Assembly: GCF_000714935.1 (NCBI RefSeq) | Contig: NZ_JMIR01000018.1 | Coordinates: 1 to 64,000 of the forward strand | Direction: 5' to 3' | Origin: Tumebacillus flagellatus | Lineage (GTDB): Bacteria > Bacillota > Bacilli > Tumebacillales > Tumebacillaceae | Length of the DNA: 64,000 nt | Shown: positions 25,481-34,145 of the stretch, one piece after another | Layout: every line of letters begins with the position of its first letter | Position numbering within the stretch: position 1 is the stretch's first letter | The notes under the pieces: model-generated | The model's database searches: none | What the model was told of the DNA's origin: nothing | The model's input: the letters and a program-made list of their open reading frames with translations, nothing else | Made by a program: the position numbers and the translations under genes

Positions 25481-26329
25481 ATGTTACAAATCACAAAACT
25501 GGATGAGCGCCATATCGCCGACTTGGTGGCGCTTTCAGATTCGATCGGCTGGGATTATGCCCCGCCGGAATTGCGGTTTCTGCTGTCGGTCGGTGTGATG
25601 TACGGACATGTCGACGAGGAAGGTCGTGCCGTGTCCAGCGCGGCGGTGTTTCCCTATACGGGGCTTGCGTCGATCGGCGGCGTGATGGTCGACCCGAAGT
25701 ACAGGCGTCTGGGTTTAGGAACGAAGGTGATGAACCGTGTCTTGGAGGACAAGCCCGGCATCCCGGCGATGCTCGTGGCGACGGCGCAAGGGCAGTTGCT
25801 CTATGAATCGATGGGATTTCATACCGTCGGGACGCTGCATAAGTTTTTGGCGGACACGTATGTGCCCGTTGCTGATGTGCCGCTTCCGGACGGGTATGAG
25901 TTGACACCGCTGAATCCCGCCGAACTGGAGTGGGAGCGCCTCGTACAGCTCGATGCTGAAGCGATCGGAGCGGTGCGCCGAAGATTTCTGGAACGACGAG
26001 TGCAACAAGCGGTCGACGGACTTCTCCTGCGCCGGGCGGGGTCCGTTGTCGGATTTGCCCTCGCGGTCCAAGGCCCGGTCTACCGCGTCATCGGCCCCGT
26101 TGTCGCGCCCAATGCGGAAACCGCGCTTGCGATGGTCGATACTTTGGCGCGTCGCCATGACGGAGCGCTTCGCATCGACATCCCCTCGGAACAAACCGAA
26201 CTGACCCGTGCCCTGCCTCCCCGCGGCTTCCGTCTCGCCAACGTCCCGCCCGTGATGCTGATCGGTGCGGAACACCTGCCGCCGCGTCAGGGCACCCTGT
26301 TCGCCATTTCCGCACAAGCCTATGGATGA
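25481..26329 (+). CDS. GNAT-family N-acetyltransferase
   Basis: The 282-residue protein has an N-terminal GNAT domain with the acetyl-CoA loop VDPKYRRLGLGTKVM (about 70-85) and LLYESMGFHTVG. A second, degenerate GNAT-like half at about 130-280 ends with RALPPRGFRLANVPPVMLIG. Tandem GNAT proteins of this type are common in Bacillales; the acceptor is unknown. GGGGTGG precedes the ATG at 25481. A terminator follows. Confidence 0.85.
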   Translation: MLQITKLDERHIADLVALSDSIGWDYAPPELRFLLSVGVMYGHVDEEGRAVSSAAVFPYTGLASIGGVMVDPKYRRLGLGTKVMNRVLEDKPGIPAMLVATAQGQLLYESMGFHTVGTLHKFLADTYVPVADVPLPDGYELTPLNPAELEWERLVQLDAEAIGAVRRRFLERRVQQAVDGLLLRRAGSVVGFALAVQGPVYRVIGPVVAPNAETALAMVDTLARRHDGALRIDIPSEQTELTRALPPRGFRLANVPPVMLIGAEHLPPRQGTLFAISAQAYG

Positions 26330-26330
26330 G

Positions 26331-26377
26331 AAAAAAGGATCGATCTCGCACGGACGGCGGGGTAGATCCTTTTTTCT
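26331..26377 (+). terminator. Rho-independent terminator of the GNAT gene
   Basis: AAAGGATC pairs with the GATCCTTT arm, followed by a T6 tract. Confidence 0.7.
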
Positions 26378-26380
26378 TCT

Positions 26381-26905
26381 CTATAAACGATGAAGAAGCT
26401 CGTCATACTCCTTCCAAAACTTCTCCGTGAGCTCCCGTTCCCACTCATCAAAGATCTGCTTGGGCGTGCTGAAATAAAACTCTTTGGCTTGGCGGGCGAA
26501 CGACAGCACTTGCTCTCGATAGCGTTCTCTGGACATCCGAACCTGCAAACCCGGATAAAACTGTTTCCCTTCTTCTTGGCTGTACCACGTGCGAAAGTCG
26601 TCCAAGATGACATCGTCCCCCTCAAACCGCACATTCCAGTCCGCACAGACGTAACAACCCATTCCTTCCAGCAACCCGCCGCAACAGTTAAACATCGGCT
26701 GGTGACGAAACTCGACGGTGTGACGCCCGTCCCGCAAGGATTTCAGCAAGAGTAACCCAGTCACGTTAATTGTCCAATTCTGCTCCTCGTCCGAGAGCAC
26801 GATGTCATGGACTTTGAGGAAGATGTGGCCGTGCGAGCAGATGTCATACGACCCGGCGTCCGGGGAACTCCACTCTTGGTGCAAGATACGAAGTTCAAAC
26901 GACAA
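26381..26905 (-). CDS. Hypothetical soluble protein
   Basis: I do not recognise this 174-residue protein. It is soluble and acidic, begins LSFELRILHQEW, contains a Cys pair in MFNCCGGLLEGMGCYVC and ends with a long charged helix region (KQIFDEWERELTEKFW). The TTG start at 26905 is supported by GGGAGGAG eight bases upstream; earlier in-frame starts would lie in the rocA terminator. It is transcribed after that terminator, so it has its own promoter or depends on read-through. Base composition is slightly more AT-rich than its neighbours. It may be an immunity-like or regulatory protein, but there is no evidence. Confidence 0.7.
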   Translation of the reverse strand: MSFELRILHQEWSSPDAGSYDICSHGHIFLKVHDIVLSDEEQNWTINVTGLLLLKSLRDGRHTVEFRHQPMFNCCGGLLEGMGCYVCADWNVRFEGDDVILDDFRTWYSQEEGKQFYPGLQVRMSRERYREQVLSFARQAKEFYFSTPKQIFDEWERELTEKFWKEYDELLHRL

Positions 26906-26928
26906 ATTTTTATCTCCTCCCGACAGAA

Positions 26929-26968
26929 AAAAAGAACCTGAAGCGCACACTCGCGCCTCAAGTTCTCT
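26929..26968 (-). terminator. Rho-independent terminator of rocD-rocA
   Basis: On the minus strand, AGAACTTGAGGCGC pairs with GTGCGCTTCAGGTTCT (a few mismatches), followed by T7. It lies 16 bp after the rocA stop. Confidence 0.85.
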
Positions 26969-26983
26969 ACTTCTACCAAAACG

Positions 26984-28576
26984 TTACTTAACCTTCCGCG
27001 AAGCCAGTTTGGCTTGGGTGAACAGCAGGAGGTAGTCATGGCCGCCCGCTTTGGAGTCGGTGCCGGACATGTTGAAGCCGCCGAACGGATGCACGCCGAC
27101 GAGCGCGCCCGTGCATTTACGGTTGATGTAGAGGTTGCCGCAGTGCATCGTCTCCAACGCTTCGGCAATCCGCACTTCATCCGTGGAGTAGAACGAACCG
27201 GTCAGACCGAACTCCGTGTCGTTGTAGATCGCAATCGCTTCTTGCCAGTCCTTCGCTTTGGCGATCGCCAGCACCGGGCCGAAGATTTCTTCCTTCATGA
27301 TGCGGGCGTTCGGCGCCACGTCTGCAAACACGGTCGGCTGGATGTAGTAGCCGTTGCCCGCCTCTTCCGCTTTGCCGCCGCCGGCGACGAGACGGCCTTC
27401 GCTCTTGCCGATCTCGATATACTCAAGGATCTTGTTGTAGGCGTTCGCGTCCGACACCGGGCCGGTTGCGTAGTTCTCTTCCGGCAGCCCGATTTGCAGC
27501 TTCCTGGTCAGTTCCGCGACTTTCTCGACCACTTGGTCATACACCGACTCGACGATAATCGCACGGGAGCCCGCCGAGCACTTCTGCCCTTGGAACCCGA
27601 ACGCCGACGCCACGATAGAAGCCGCCGCCGCGTCGAGGTCTGCCGTTTCGTCGACGACGATGCCGTCCTTGCCGCCCATCTCCGCGACGACGCGCTTGAT
27701 CCAAATCTGGCCCTCAGCCGTCTGTGCCGCCAGTCGGTTGATGTGCAGGCCGACTTCCTTGGAGCCCGTGAACGAGATGAAACGGGTCTTCGGATGCGCG
27801 GTCAAGTAGTCGCCCACTTCTGCGGAAGAGCCCGGGATGAAGTTCAGAACGCCGCTTGGCAGACCGACTTCTTCCATCAACTCCACAAACATGTGCGCGA
27901 TGACCGGCGTGATCGAGGACGGCTTGAGCAGAACGGTGTTGCCGGAGACGATCGCGGCGGTCGTCATGCCGACACAGATCGCGAGCGGGAAGTTCCACGG
28001 CGGAATGACGAAGCCGACGCCCAACGGAATGTAGGTCAGCATGTTCTCTTCCGAATCGATCTTCGGCAGCGGATGGTGAATGTTCGTTTCGCTGAGGCGA
28101 ATCGCTTCGCGCGCGTAGTATTCCATGAAGTCGATCGCTTCGGCGGTGTCCGCGTCTGCTTCCGCATAGTTCTTGCCCGCTTCGAGGATCATCATCGCGG
28201 AGAACTCATGCTTGCGCTCACGCATCAACTCCGCCGCGCGGAACAGGTATTCGGCACGCTCGCGGGCCGGGACTTTTTTCCACGATTCAAACGCGGTCAG
28301 CGCCGATTGCATCGCTTGCTCGGCGAGCGCTTGCGACGCTTTGGAGACGCGGCCGATCACTTCGTCCGTTTTGCCCGGGTTGATCGACGTGATCTTGCCT
28401 TCGGTCTGAATCAACTCGCCGCCGATGTGCAGCGGGATGTCGCGTCCGAGTTGGGTTTTGATCTTGGTCAGCGCCGCTTCCATCGCCGCTTTGTGTTCCG
28501 GTTGGGTGAAGTCGACAAACGGTTCGTTCACAAACGGAGTGATCTTGCGGACTGCCGGTTTGGTTTGGGTGGTCAT
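26984..28576 (-). CDS. rocA: L-glutamate gamma-semialdehyde (1-pyrroline-5-carboxylate) dehydrogenase
   Basis: The 530-residue ALDH-family enzyme oxidises glutamate semialdehyde to glutamate, the last step of arginine, ornithine and proline degradation. Signatures are FVIPPWNFPLAI, KPSSITPVIA, FTGSKEVGL, catalytic Glu in VVAEMGGKDG (about 301), catalytic Cys in GQKCSAGSR (about 332) and the C-terminal PFGGFNMSGTDSKAGG, which is specific to the RocA/PruA group. It follows rocD with a 39-bp gap and no terminator, so it is in the same sigma-54 transcript. GAGGAG lies upstream of the ATG. Confidence 0.96.
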   Translation of the reverse strand: MTTQTKPAVRKITPFVNEPFVDFTQPEHKAAMEAALTKIKTQLGRDIPLHIGGELIQTEGKITSINPGKTDEVIGRVSKASQALAEQAMQSALTAFESWKKVPARERAEYLFRAAELMRERKHEFSAMMILEAGKNYAEADADTAEAIDFMEYYAREAIRLSETNIHHPLPKIDSEENMLTYIPLGVGFVIPPWNFPLAICVGMTTAAIVSGNTVLLKPSSITPVIAHMFVELMEEVGLPSGVLNFIPGSSAEVGDYLTAHPKTRFISFTGSKEVGLHINRLAAQTAEGQIWIKRVVAEMGGKDGIVVDETADLDAAAASIVASAFGFQGQKCSAGSRAIIVESVYDQVVEKVAELTRKLQIGLPEENYATGPVSDANAYNKILEYIEIGKSEGRLVAGGGKAEEAGNGYYIQPTVFADVAPNARIMKEEIFGPVLAIAKAKDWQEAIAIYNDTEFGLTGSFYSTDEVRIAEALETMHCGNLYINRKCTGALVGVHPFGGFNMSGTDSKAGGHDYLLLFTQAKLASRKVK

Positions 28577-28615
28577 GTACGCCGGGCTCCTCTCTGATTC
28601 TGAATTCGTTCTCGA

Positions 28616-29824
28616 TTAGTTCGCCACGTTTGCGGTTTCAAGCACTTGCTTGATTCGCGCAATCGCCCAGTCGAGTTCTTCGGTGGTGATCGTCAGCGGC
28701 GGTGCGAAGCGGATCGTGGTCTCGTGCGTTTCTTTGCAGAGCAGGCCCAGTTCTTTGAGCTTCTCGCAATACGGGCGTGCGCGTCCCGTCAGTTCCACGC
28801 CGATGAACAAGCCGCGGCCGCGAATGTCCTTGATCTCCGGGTTTTGGATCTCGCGGAGCTTTTCAATGAAGTAGGTTCCGAGTTCGAGGGAACGTTCGAC
28901 GAGCTTCTCCTCTTCAATGACGTTCAGCGCTGCGATGGCGACTGCACAGCCCAACGGGTTGCCGCCGAACGTCGAACCGTGGGAGCCCGGTTCAAAGACG
29001 CCGAGAATTTCGCTGTCGGCTGCCACTGCCGAGATCGGGAACACGCCGCCGCCGAGCGCCTTGCCCATGATGTACATGTCCGGGGTGATCTCTTCCCATT
29101 GCGACGCGAACAGTTTGCCGGTGCGGCCGAAGCCGGTTTGAATCTCGTCGGCGACGAACAGGACGTTTTGCGATTTGCAGGTCTCATACGCTTCCTTCAA
29201 GAAGCCGTCGCGCGGGATGAGGATGCCCGCTTCTCCTTGGATCGGCTCCACGAGGAACGCGGCGGTGTTCGGCGTGATCGCCGCCTTCAGCGCGTCGAGG
29301 TCGCCGTACGGGATGATCTTGAAGCCCGGGGTGAACGGCCCGAAACCGCGGCGGTACGATTCGTCCGACGAGAACGACGTGATCGTGGTGGTGCGGCCGT
29401 GGAAGTTGCCTTCGCAGACGATGATCTCCGCCATGTTCTCCGGCACTTTTTTCACGTCGTACGCCCAGCGGCGGACGGCTTTGATGGCGGTTTCGACCGC
29501 TTCGGCACCCGTGTTCATCGGGAGGATCATGTTCTTGCCGGTCACTTGCACGAGCTTTTCGTAGAACTCGCCGAGGCGCTCGCTGTGGAACGCGCGGGAG
29601 GTCAGCGTGACTTTGTCCGCTTGGTCCTTAAGCGCTTGGATGATCTTCGGATGACGATGCCCTTGGTTGAGCGCGGAGTACGCGGAGAGCATATCCATGT
29701 ATTTGTTGCCTTCCGGGTCATGAACCCAGACGCCTTCCGCTTCGGCGATGACGATCGGAAGCGGATGATAGTTATGTGCACCGAACTTTTCTGTTTGGTC
29801 GATAATTTGTTTGGTTTTGGTCAT
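28616..29824 (-). CDS. rocD: Ornithine aminotransferase
   Basis: The 402-residue class III PLP-dependent aminotransferase converts ornithine and 2-oxoglutarate to glutamate semialdehyde and glutamate. Motifs are [48 protein letters not shown] and the PLP Lys in [11 protein letters not shown] (about 254). The next enzyme, RocA, is encoded immediately downstream. AGGAGG precedes the ATG at 29824. Transcription should start from the sigma-54 promoter at 29876-29891 under RocR. Confidence 0.97.
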   Translation of the reverse strand: MTKTKQIIDQTEKFGAHNYHPLPIVIAEAEGVWVHDPEGNKYMDMLSAYSALNQGHRHPKIIQALKDQADKVTLTSRAFHSERLGEFYEKLVQVTGKNMILPMNTGAEAVETAIKAVRRWAYDVKKVPENMAEIIVCEGNFHGRTTTITSFSSDESYRRGFGPFTPGFKIIPYGDLDALKAAITPNTAAFLVEPIQGEAGILIPRDGFLKEAYETCKSQNVLFVADEIQTGFGRTGKLFASQWEEITPDMYIMGKALGGGVFPISAVAADSEILGVFEPGSHGSTFGGNPLGCAVAIAALNVIEEEKLVERSLELGTYFIEKLREIQNPEIKDIRGRGLFIGVELTGRARPYCEKLKELGLLCKETHETTIRFAPPLTITTEELDWAIARIKQVLETANVAN

Positions 29825-29875
29825 GAGGGTGTAACCTCCTTGAAATTGCCTTAGGCTTTCTTAGGATATGTAGAT

Positions 29876-29891
29876 TGCAAAAAGCGTGCCA
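29876..29891 (-). promoter_or_regulatory. Sigma-54 (-24/-12) promoter of rocD-rocA
   Basis: The minus strand reads TGGCAC-GCTTT-TTGCA, a match to the TGGCAC-N5-TTGCA consensus, 52 bases before the rocD start. The adjacent divergent gene encodes the required sigma-54 activator. Confidence 0.93.
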
Positions 29892-29933
29892 ATCGTGAAA
29901 CAAGCGATTTTTCGTGCAAGTTCGGTTTTTTTG

Positions 29934-29950
29934 TGCCAAAATAATTGGCA
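29934..29950. promoter_or_regulatory. Perfect inverted repeat, candidate RocR upstream activating site
   Basis: TGCCAA-AATAA-TTGGCA is a perfect 6-bp inverted repeat about 45 bp upstream of the -24 element and just ahead of rocR. The position suits both activation of rocD and autoregulation of rocR. Binding by RocR is inference. Confidence 0.55.
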
Positions 29951-29986
29951 GGAGCAAAAAAGTTCGGCAGAAGGAGGCAAAAACTT

Positions 29987-31477
29987 TTGGCAGAGGGGCG
30001 TTTTTTTCCGATCTATGAGCAGATCTTGAACGAGATCAACGAGGGCGTGCATGTGATCGACGCGGACGGGACGACGGTGGTGTACAACCGCAAGATGACG
30101 GAGCTGGAATCGATGTCCCCGCAGGACGTGCTCGGCAAGAACTTGCGCGACGTGTTCCATTTCCCGGCGCAGGAGGAGTCCACCCTGCTGCGCTGTCTGC
30201 GCGAGGGGCGGGCGATTCGCAACGTGCGGCAGAGTTACTTCAACGATAAGGGCAAGCCGATCACGACGCTGAACAACACCTACCCGATTTTTGAAAACGG
30301 GGTGCTGGTCGGCGCGATGGAGATCGCCAACGATGTGACGAAGATGGAGCGGCTGATCCGCGAAACGCTGTTGGAGCAGGAAAAAGGCAACACGCGCTAC
30401 ACGTTTGCCAGCATCATCGGCGAGAGCGATGCGATCCGCGACGTGATCGAGCATGCCAAACGGGCGGCGAGGACGTCGTCCTCCGTGTTGGTGGCGGGCG
30501 AGACGGGGACGGGCAAGGAGCTAATCGTGCAGAGCATTCACAACGCGAGCCTGCGGGCGGAGGGGCCGTTTCTGTCCCAGAACTGTGCGGCGTTGCCGGA
30601 TTCGTTGATCGAGGGGCTGCTGTTCGGGACGGCGAAGGGGGCTTTTACCGGGGCGATTGAGCGGCCGGGGTTGTTTGAGCAGGCGGAGGGCGGGACGCTT
30701 TTTTTGGATGAGATCAATTCGCTGAGTCTGCCGCTGCAAGCGAAACTGTTGCGCGTGTTGCAGGAGAAGACAGTAAGGCGCATCGGCGACACCAAGGACC
30801 GGCGCGTCAACGTCCGCATCATCGCGGCGATCAACGAAGACCCGATTGAAGCGATTTCGCACGAACGCCTGCGCAAAGACCTCTACTACCGCCTCGGCGT
30901 CGTCACCTTGATGCTGCCGCCGCTCAGGGAGCGGTCGGGCGATGTGGCGGTGCTGGCGGAGCACTTCATTCGCAAGTACAACCAGTTGTTTGAAATGGAG
31001 GTGGACGGGGTGAGCGACGAAGTGCGGGCGTTCTTCACCGGGTATGAGTGGCCGGGGAACGTGCGGGAGTTGCAGCACTTGATCGAGGGCGCGATGAACT
31101 TGATGGACGAGGAGCGCGAGATTGAGATGGTGCATTTGCCGCTGCATCATGTGCGGAGGAAAAAAATACTCGCGCCGATGGAGGTTTCATCGGAGGAGGC
31201 GGCTTTGGGTTCAGCGGAGACTGTAAAAAAGTCAAGTCAAGCCGGTCGTACAGGGAGCGTCGAAATCGTGGATTCCGCAGAATTCGCCGGCTCCGACGAG
31301 ATCGAAAGTTCGCCCGTTCCCGGCACTCTCCGCGATAAACTGGAAGAGTTTGAGAAACACTACATCCAACAGACCCTCGCCCGCCACAGCGGCAATTTGT
31401 CGAGGGCGGCGAAGGAATTGGGCTTGAGCCGACAGAGTTTGCAGTACCGGGCGAAGCGCCTGGGACTGCGGGCGTAG
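29987..31477 (+). CDS. rocR: Sigma-54-dependent activator of arginine/ornithine catabolism
   Basis: The 496-residue enhancer-binding protein has an N-terminal PAS-like sensor (about 5-120), an AAA+ domain with Walker A GETGTGKE (about 172), the sigma-54 contact loop GAFTGA (about 219) and Walker B LFLDEI (about 238), and a Fis-type C-terminal HTH (NLSRAAKELGLSRQSLQYRA). The TTG start at 29987 is supported by AGGAGG nine bases upstream; an earlier TTG at 29945 lies in the palindrome and is rejected. Divergent from rocD-rocA with a -24/-12 promoter, hence the RocR assignment. An insert of about 50 Ser/Glu-rich residues precedes the HTH. Confidence 0.92.
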   Translation: MAEGRFFPIYEQILNEINEGVHVIDADGTTVVYNRKMTELESMSPQDVLGKNLRDVFHFPAQEESTLLRCLREGRAIRNVRQSYFNDKGKPITTLNNTYPIFENGVLVGAMEIANDVTKMERLIRETLLEQEKGNTRYTFASIIGESDAIRDVIEHAKRAARTSSSVLVAGETGTGKELIVQSIHNASLRAEGPFLSQNCAALPDSLIEGLLFGTAKGAFTGAIERPGLFEQAEGGTLFLDEINSLSLPLQAKLLRVLQEKTVRRIGDTKDRRVNVRIIAAINEDPIEAISHERLRKDLYYRLGVVTLMLPPLRERSGDVAVLAEHFIRKYNQLFEMEVDGVSDEVRAFFTGYEWPGNVRELQHLIEGAMNLMDEEREIEMVHLPLHHVRRKKILAPMEVSSEEAALGSAETVKKSSQAGRTGSVEIVDSAEFAGSDEIESSPVPGTLRDKLEEFEKHYIQQTLARHSGNLSRAAKELGLSRQSLQYRAKRLGLRA

Positions 31478-31548
31478 GCTTTTTTTGCCAAGGGCTGTCC
31501 GGCGAGCCGTGCGATCCCATGCCGATTGGATGGAGGCTCTGAAGAGGT

Positions 31549-32931
31549 ATGTCTGACACACATCAACACCACGAATTGCAACGCACCATGAAAAGCCGCC
31601 ACTTGTTTATGATTTCGCTTGGCGGCGTGATCGGGACAGGATTTTTTCTCGGGTCGGGGTATACGATCGGACAGGCGGGGCCGTTTGGCGCGATTCTGTC
31701 CTACCTCGTCGGCGGGCTGATCATGTATTTGACGATGCTCTGTCTCGGGGAGCTGTCTGTCGCGATGCCGGTTTCCGGCTCGTTTCAGACGTACACGACG
31801 AAATTTATCGGGCCGGGCACCGGGTTTGCCGTCGGCTGGCTGTATTGGCTGGGCTGGGCGGTCACGGTGGCGCTGGAGTTGTTGTCGGCGGCGCAGTTGA
31901 TGCAGCGCTGGTTTGCCGGCGTGCCGTCGTGGGTGTGGTGTTTGGTTTTTGGCGTGCTGTTGTTTTTGCTCAATGCGCTGTCGGCGAGGTCGTTTGCGGA
32001 GACGGAGTTTTGGTTTGCGAGCATCAAGGTGGCGGTGATCTTGCTCTTCATCGTGTTGGGGGCGGCGGCGATGTTCGGGTTGATCGGGTTTCGAAACGGA
32101 CAAGCCGCGCCGATGCTCCATCATTACACGTCGATCGGGCTGATGCCATACGGGATTAAAGGTCTGATCTTAACGATGATTACTGTGAACTTCTCGTTTC
32201 AGGGGACGGAGTTGATCGGGATTGCGGCGGGTGAGTCGCAGGACCCGGAGCGGACGATCCCGCAGAGCATCCGCACGACGGTGTGGCGGACGTTGGTTTT
32301 TTTCGTGCTGGCGATCTTTGTGTTGGCGGGGCTGATTCCGTATCAGCAGGCGGGCGTGGTGGAAAGCCCGTTTGTGGCGGTGTTTGACGCGATCGGGATT
32401 CCGTATGCGGCAGGGATTATGAACTTCGTGATCTTGACGGCGTTGCTGTCGGTGGCAAATTCCGGGCTGTATGCGGCGACGCGGATGATGTTCGCACTCT
32501 CCAGCGAAGGGATGGCGCCGAAATCATTGGGTGCCGTAAACCGGCGGGCGGTTCCGCTGAATGCGTTGGTGTTGACGATGGTGATTGCGTTTCTGTCGTT
32601 GTTGTCGAGCGTGTATGCGGAGGAAACGGTGTATCTGTGGCTGATCTCACTGGCGGGACTCGGCGCGCAGGTCGGGTGGATTTCGATCACATGGTCGCAG
32701 TTGGCGTTTCGCAGGAAGTACGTGCGCGACGGCGGACGCGTGGAGGATTTGAAGTTTCGCACGCCGGGGTATCCGCTGCTGCCTTTGATTGCCACAGTTT
32801 TGAATGTGGCGGTGCTCGTGAGTTTGGCGTTTGATCCGGATCAGCGAATTGCGTTGTATTGCGGGGTGCCGTTTGTGGCGGGGTGTTATGGGTATTATTA
32901 TGCGGTGGTGCGGAAGCAGCTAAATCGATAG
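31549..32931 (+). CDS. APC-superfamily amino acid permease (RocE-like)
   Basis: The 460-residue protein has about 12 transmembrane helices and the amino-acid permease signature near the N-terminus (MISLGGVIGTGFFLGSG), then the conserved VSGSFQTYTTKFIGP and NFSFQGTELIGIAAGES. By position after rocR it probably imports arginine, ornithine or a related cationic amino acid, but specificity cannot be read from sequence. The gap to rocR is 71 bp without a terminator, so co-transcription is likely; no sigma-54 motif was seen in the gap. GAAGAGG precedes the ATG. Confidence 0.88.
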   Translation: MSDTHQHHELQRTMKSRHLFMISLGGVIGTGFFLGSGYTIGQAGPFGAILSYLVGGLIMYLTMLCLGELSVAMPVSGSFQTYTTKFIGPGTGFAVGWLYWLGWAVTVALELLSAAQLMQRWFAGVPSWVWCLVFGVLLFLLNALSARSFAETEFWFASIKVAVILLFIVLGAAAMFGLIGFRNGQAAPMLHHYTSIGLMPYGIKGLILTMITVNFSFQGTELIGIAAGESQDPERTIPQSIRTTVWRTLVFFVLAIFVLAGLIPYQQAGVVESPFVAVFDAIGIPYAAGIMNFVILTALLSVANSGLYAATRMMFALSSEGMAPKSLGAVNRRAVPLNALVLTMVIAFLSLLSSVYAEETVYLWLISLAGLGAQVGWISITWSQLAFRRKYVRDGGRVEDLKFRTPGYPLLPLIATVLNVAVLVSLAFDPDQRIALYCGVPFVAGCYGYYYAVVRKQLNR

Positions 32932-32934
32932 AAG

Positions 32935-32974
32935 AAAAAAAGACTTCTCTAGATGCAGAGAAGCCTTGTTTCTA
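32935..32974. terminator. Hairpin with terminator character
   Basis: A perfect 7-bp stem (CTTCTCT / AGAGAAG) has an A7 run on the left but only a broken T run on the right. It therefore reads as a better terminator on the minus strand than for the plus-strand permease it follows. Confidence 0.55.
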
Positions 32975-33017
32975 GTATATTCAATTTATGATAAAACTTT
33001 GAATCGGAGGGCATCGT

Positions 33018-33305
33018 ATGAGTGAAATTCAAGTATCGGCTGAAAACTTGCATCAAGAACACTATCGGAATGTTTTCCTTGCACAAGATTTGCGTACAGT
33101 CATGCATACTATCAACAGTCAAGCGCGTGTTAGTTGGACGGGCAATTGCTACGATCATTATCTTGATATCTTCAACAAAATGAACTCATTTGCTGAAGGA
33201 ATTGCTTTGGCACTTGAGAAGACGGCCGGCTACCTGGAAGAAGCAGCCACACTGTACGACCAAGCGGAGTCAACAGCGAAACGACAGTTTACCGGCTCTC
33301 GCTAA
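33018..33305 (+). CDS. WXG100-family (Esx-like) protein A of the left lipase module
   Basis: The 95-residue helical-hairpin protein has the W-x-G turn as VSWTGNCY near the middle and a C-terminal helix rich in E/A/Y (EEAATLYDQAESTAKRQF). Such proteins are substrates or chaperone-like partners of type VII secretion. CGGAGGG precedes the ATG. It converges on the membrane protein/lipase pair to its right, the same arrangement as the paralogous gene at 57916. The DNA is clearly more AT-rich than the roc region, suggesting separate origin. Confidence 0.85.
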   Translation: MSEIQVSAENLHQEHYRNVFLAQDLRTVMHTINSQARVSWTGNCYDHYLDIFNKMNSFAEGIALALEKTAGYLEEAATLYDQAESTAKRQFTGSR

Positions 33306-33362
33306 CTTAATACTTTGATTGAAAACGAGAGTGGTTTATGGAGTTGAGGCTTCGAAACCACT

Positions 33363-34145
33363 CTATTTAGCGTTGGTAAGAGGCTTTACATCAGCCGAGA
33401 GAATGACGACACGCTCATCTCGAATCCCGAAAGTAGCAATGTACCAAACACTTGGCCCGTTTTTCGGAAAGAGATACCCCTGCTTTTCCAGAATGAAAAA
33501 ACTAATTTTAGCGCTAAACGGTTCATCCGGGAGGATCTTCTCACTCCTTGCTTGCTCAATCACATCTGTCACTTTTTGAGGTTGGGAAAGTTGTCCAGTC
33601 TTGGAATTGTACGTAGCCACATATTGATCAGCTCCGTGGAAAAAGGAGTCCCTGTACATATTGATTACGTAGTAGTCCGGATTGGACATGAGCAGAATCG
33701 CTCCGTTCATATAGAAGCCCTTCGTAAGAAGTTCTTCTCGGATCTGATCCTTTTGTTCAAATGGCATGTCATCAGTAGGGGCATATCTTCCTTCTTTTAC
33801 TTCTTGCAATCGGCTTTTTTCCCACGATACCTCATAGTAGTAGCTTGATACACTCGGCCATGATGTAGGCCCATAAGGCCCCTCCGTAAGAACAAAACAT
33901 AGAAAGACCCCGACCAAAACCCACATCGAGGTAAATTCTCTCCACCCTTGCACCCATTGTACTTTTCGAAGGAAAAGAGCATAGAGAATAGCAACCCCAT
34001 ACACGACCGGAAACAGCGTAAAGCCCCCTACGAAGTAGTACGGCCCTAATACCTCAGGAAACAGAAGATACAGCAGGAAGGAGAGCATTACGCTCACGAC
34101 CAAACCCGCAATGTTCACAATCCACCTTTTACTTTTTTCTTTCAT
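33363..34145 (-). CDS. Membrane protein paired with the WXG-lipase (left module)
   Basis: The 260-residue protein has three N-terminal transmembrane helices (about 10-95) and a soluble C-terminal domain of about 150 residues containing FEQKDQIREELLTKGFYMNGAILLM (no family recognised). Its ATG at 34145 overlaps the lipase stop by 17 bp, so translation is coupled. Position directly after a putative secreted lipase suggests an immunity, chaperone or membrane-targeting partner; this is inference. The same 17-bp overlap occurs in the second module at 58551-58567. Confidence 0.75.
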   Translation of the reverse strand: MKEKSKRWIVNIAGLVVSVMLSFLLYLLFPEVLGPYYFVGGFTLFPVVYGVAILYALFLRKVQWVQGWREFTSMWVLVGVFLCFVLTEGPYGPTSWPSVSSYYYEVSWEKSRLQEVKEGRYAPTDDMPFEQKDQIREELLTKGFYMNGAILLMSNPDYYVINMYRDSFFHGADQYVATYNSKTGQLSQPQKVTDVIEQARSEKILPDEPFSAKISFFILEKQGYLFPKNGPSVWYIATFGIRDERVVILSADVKPLTNAK

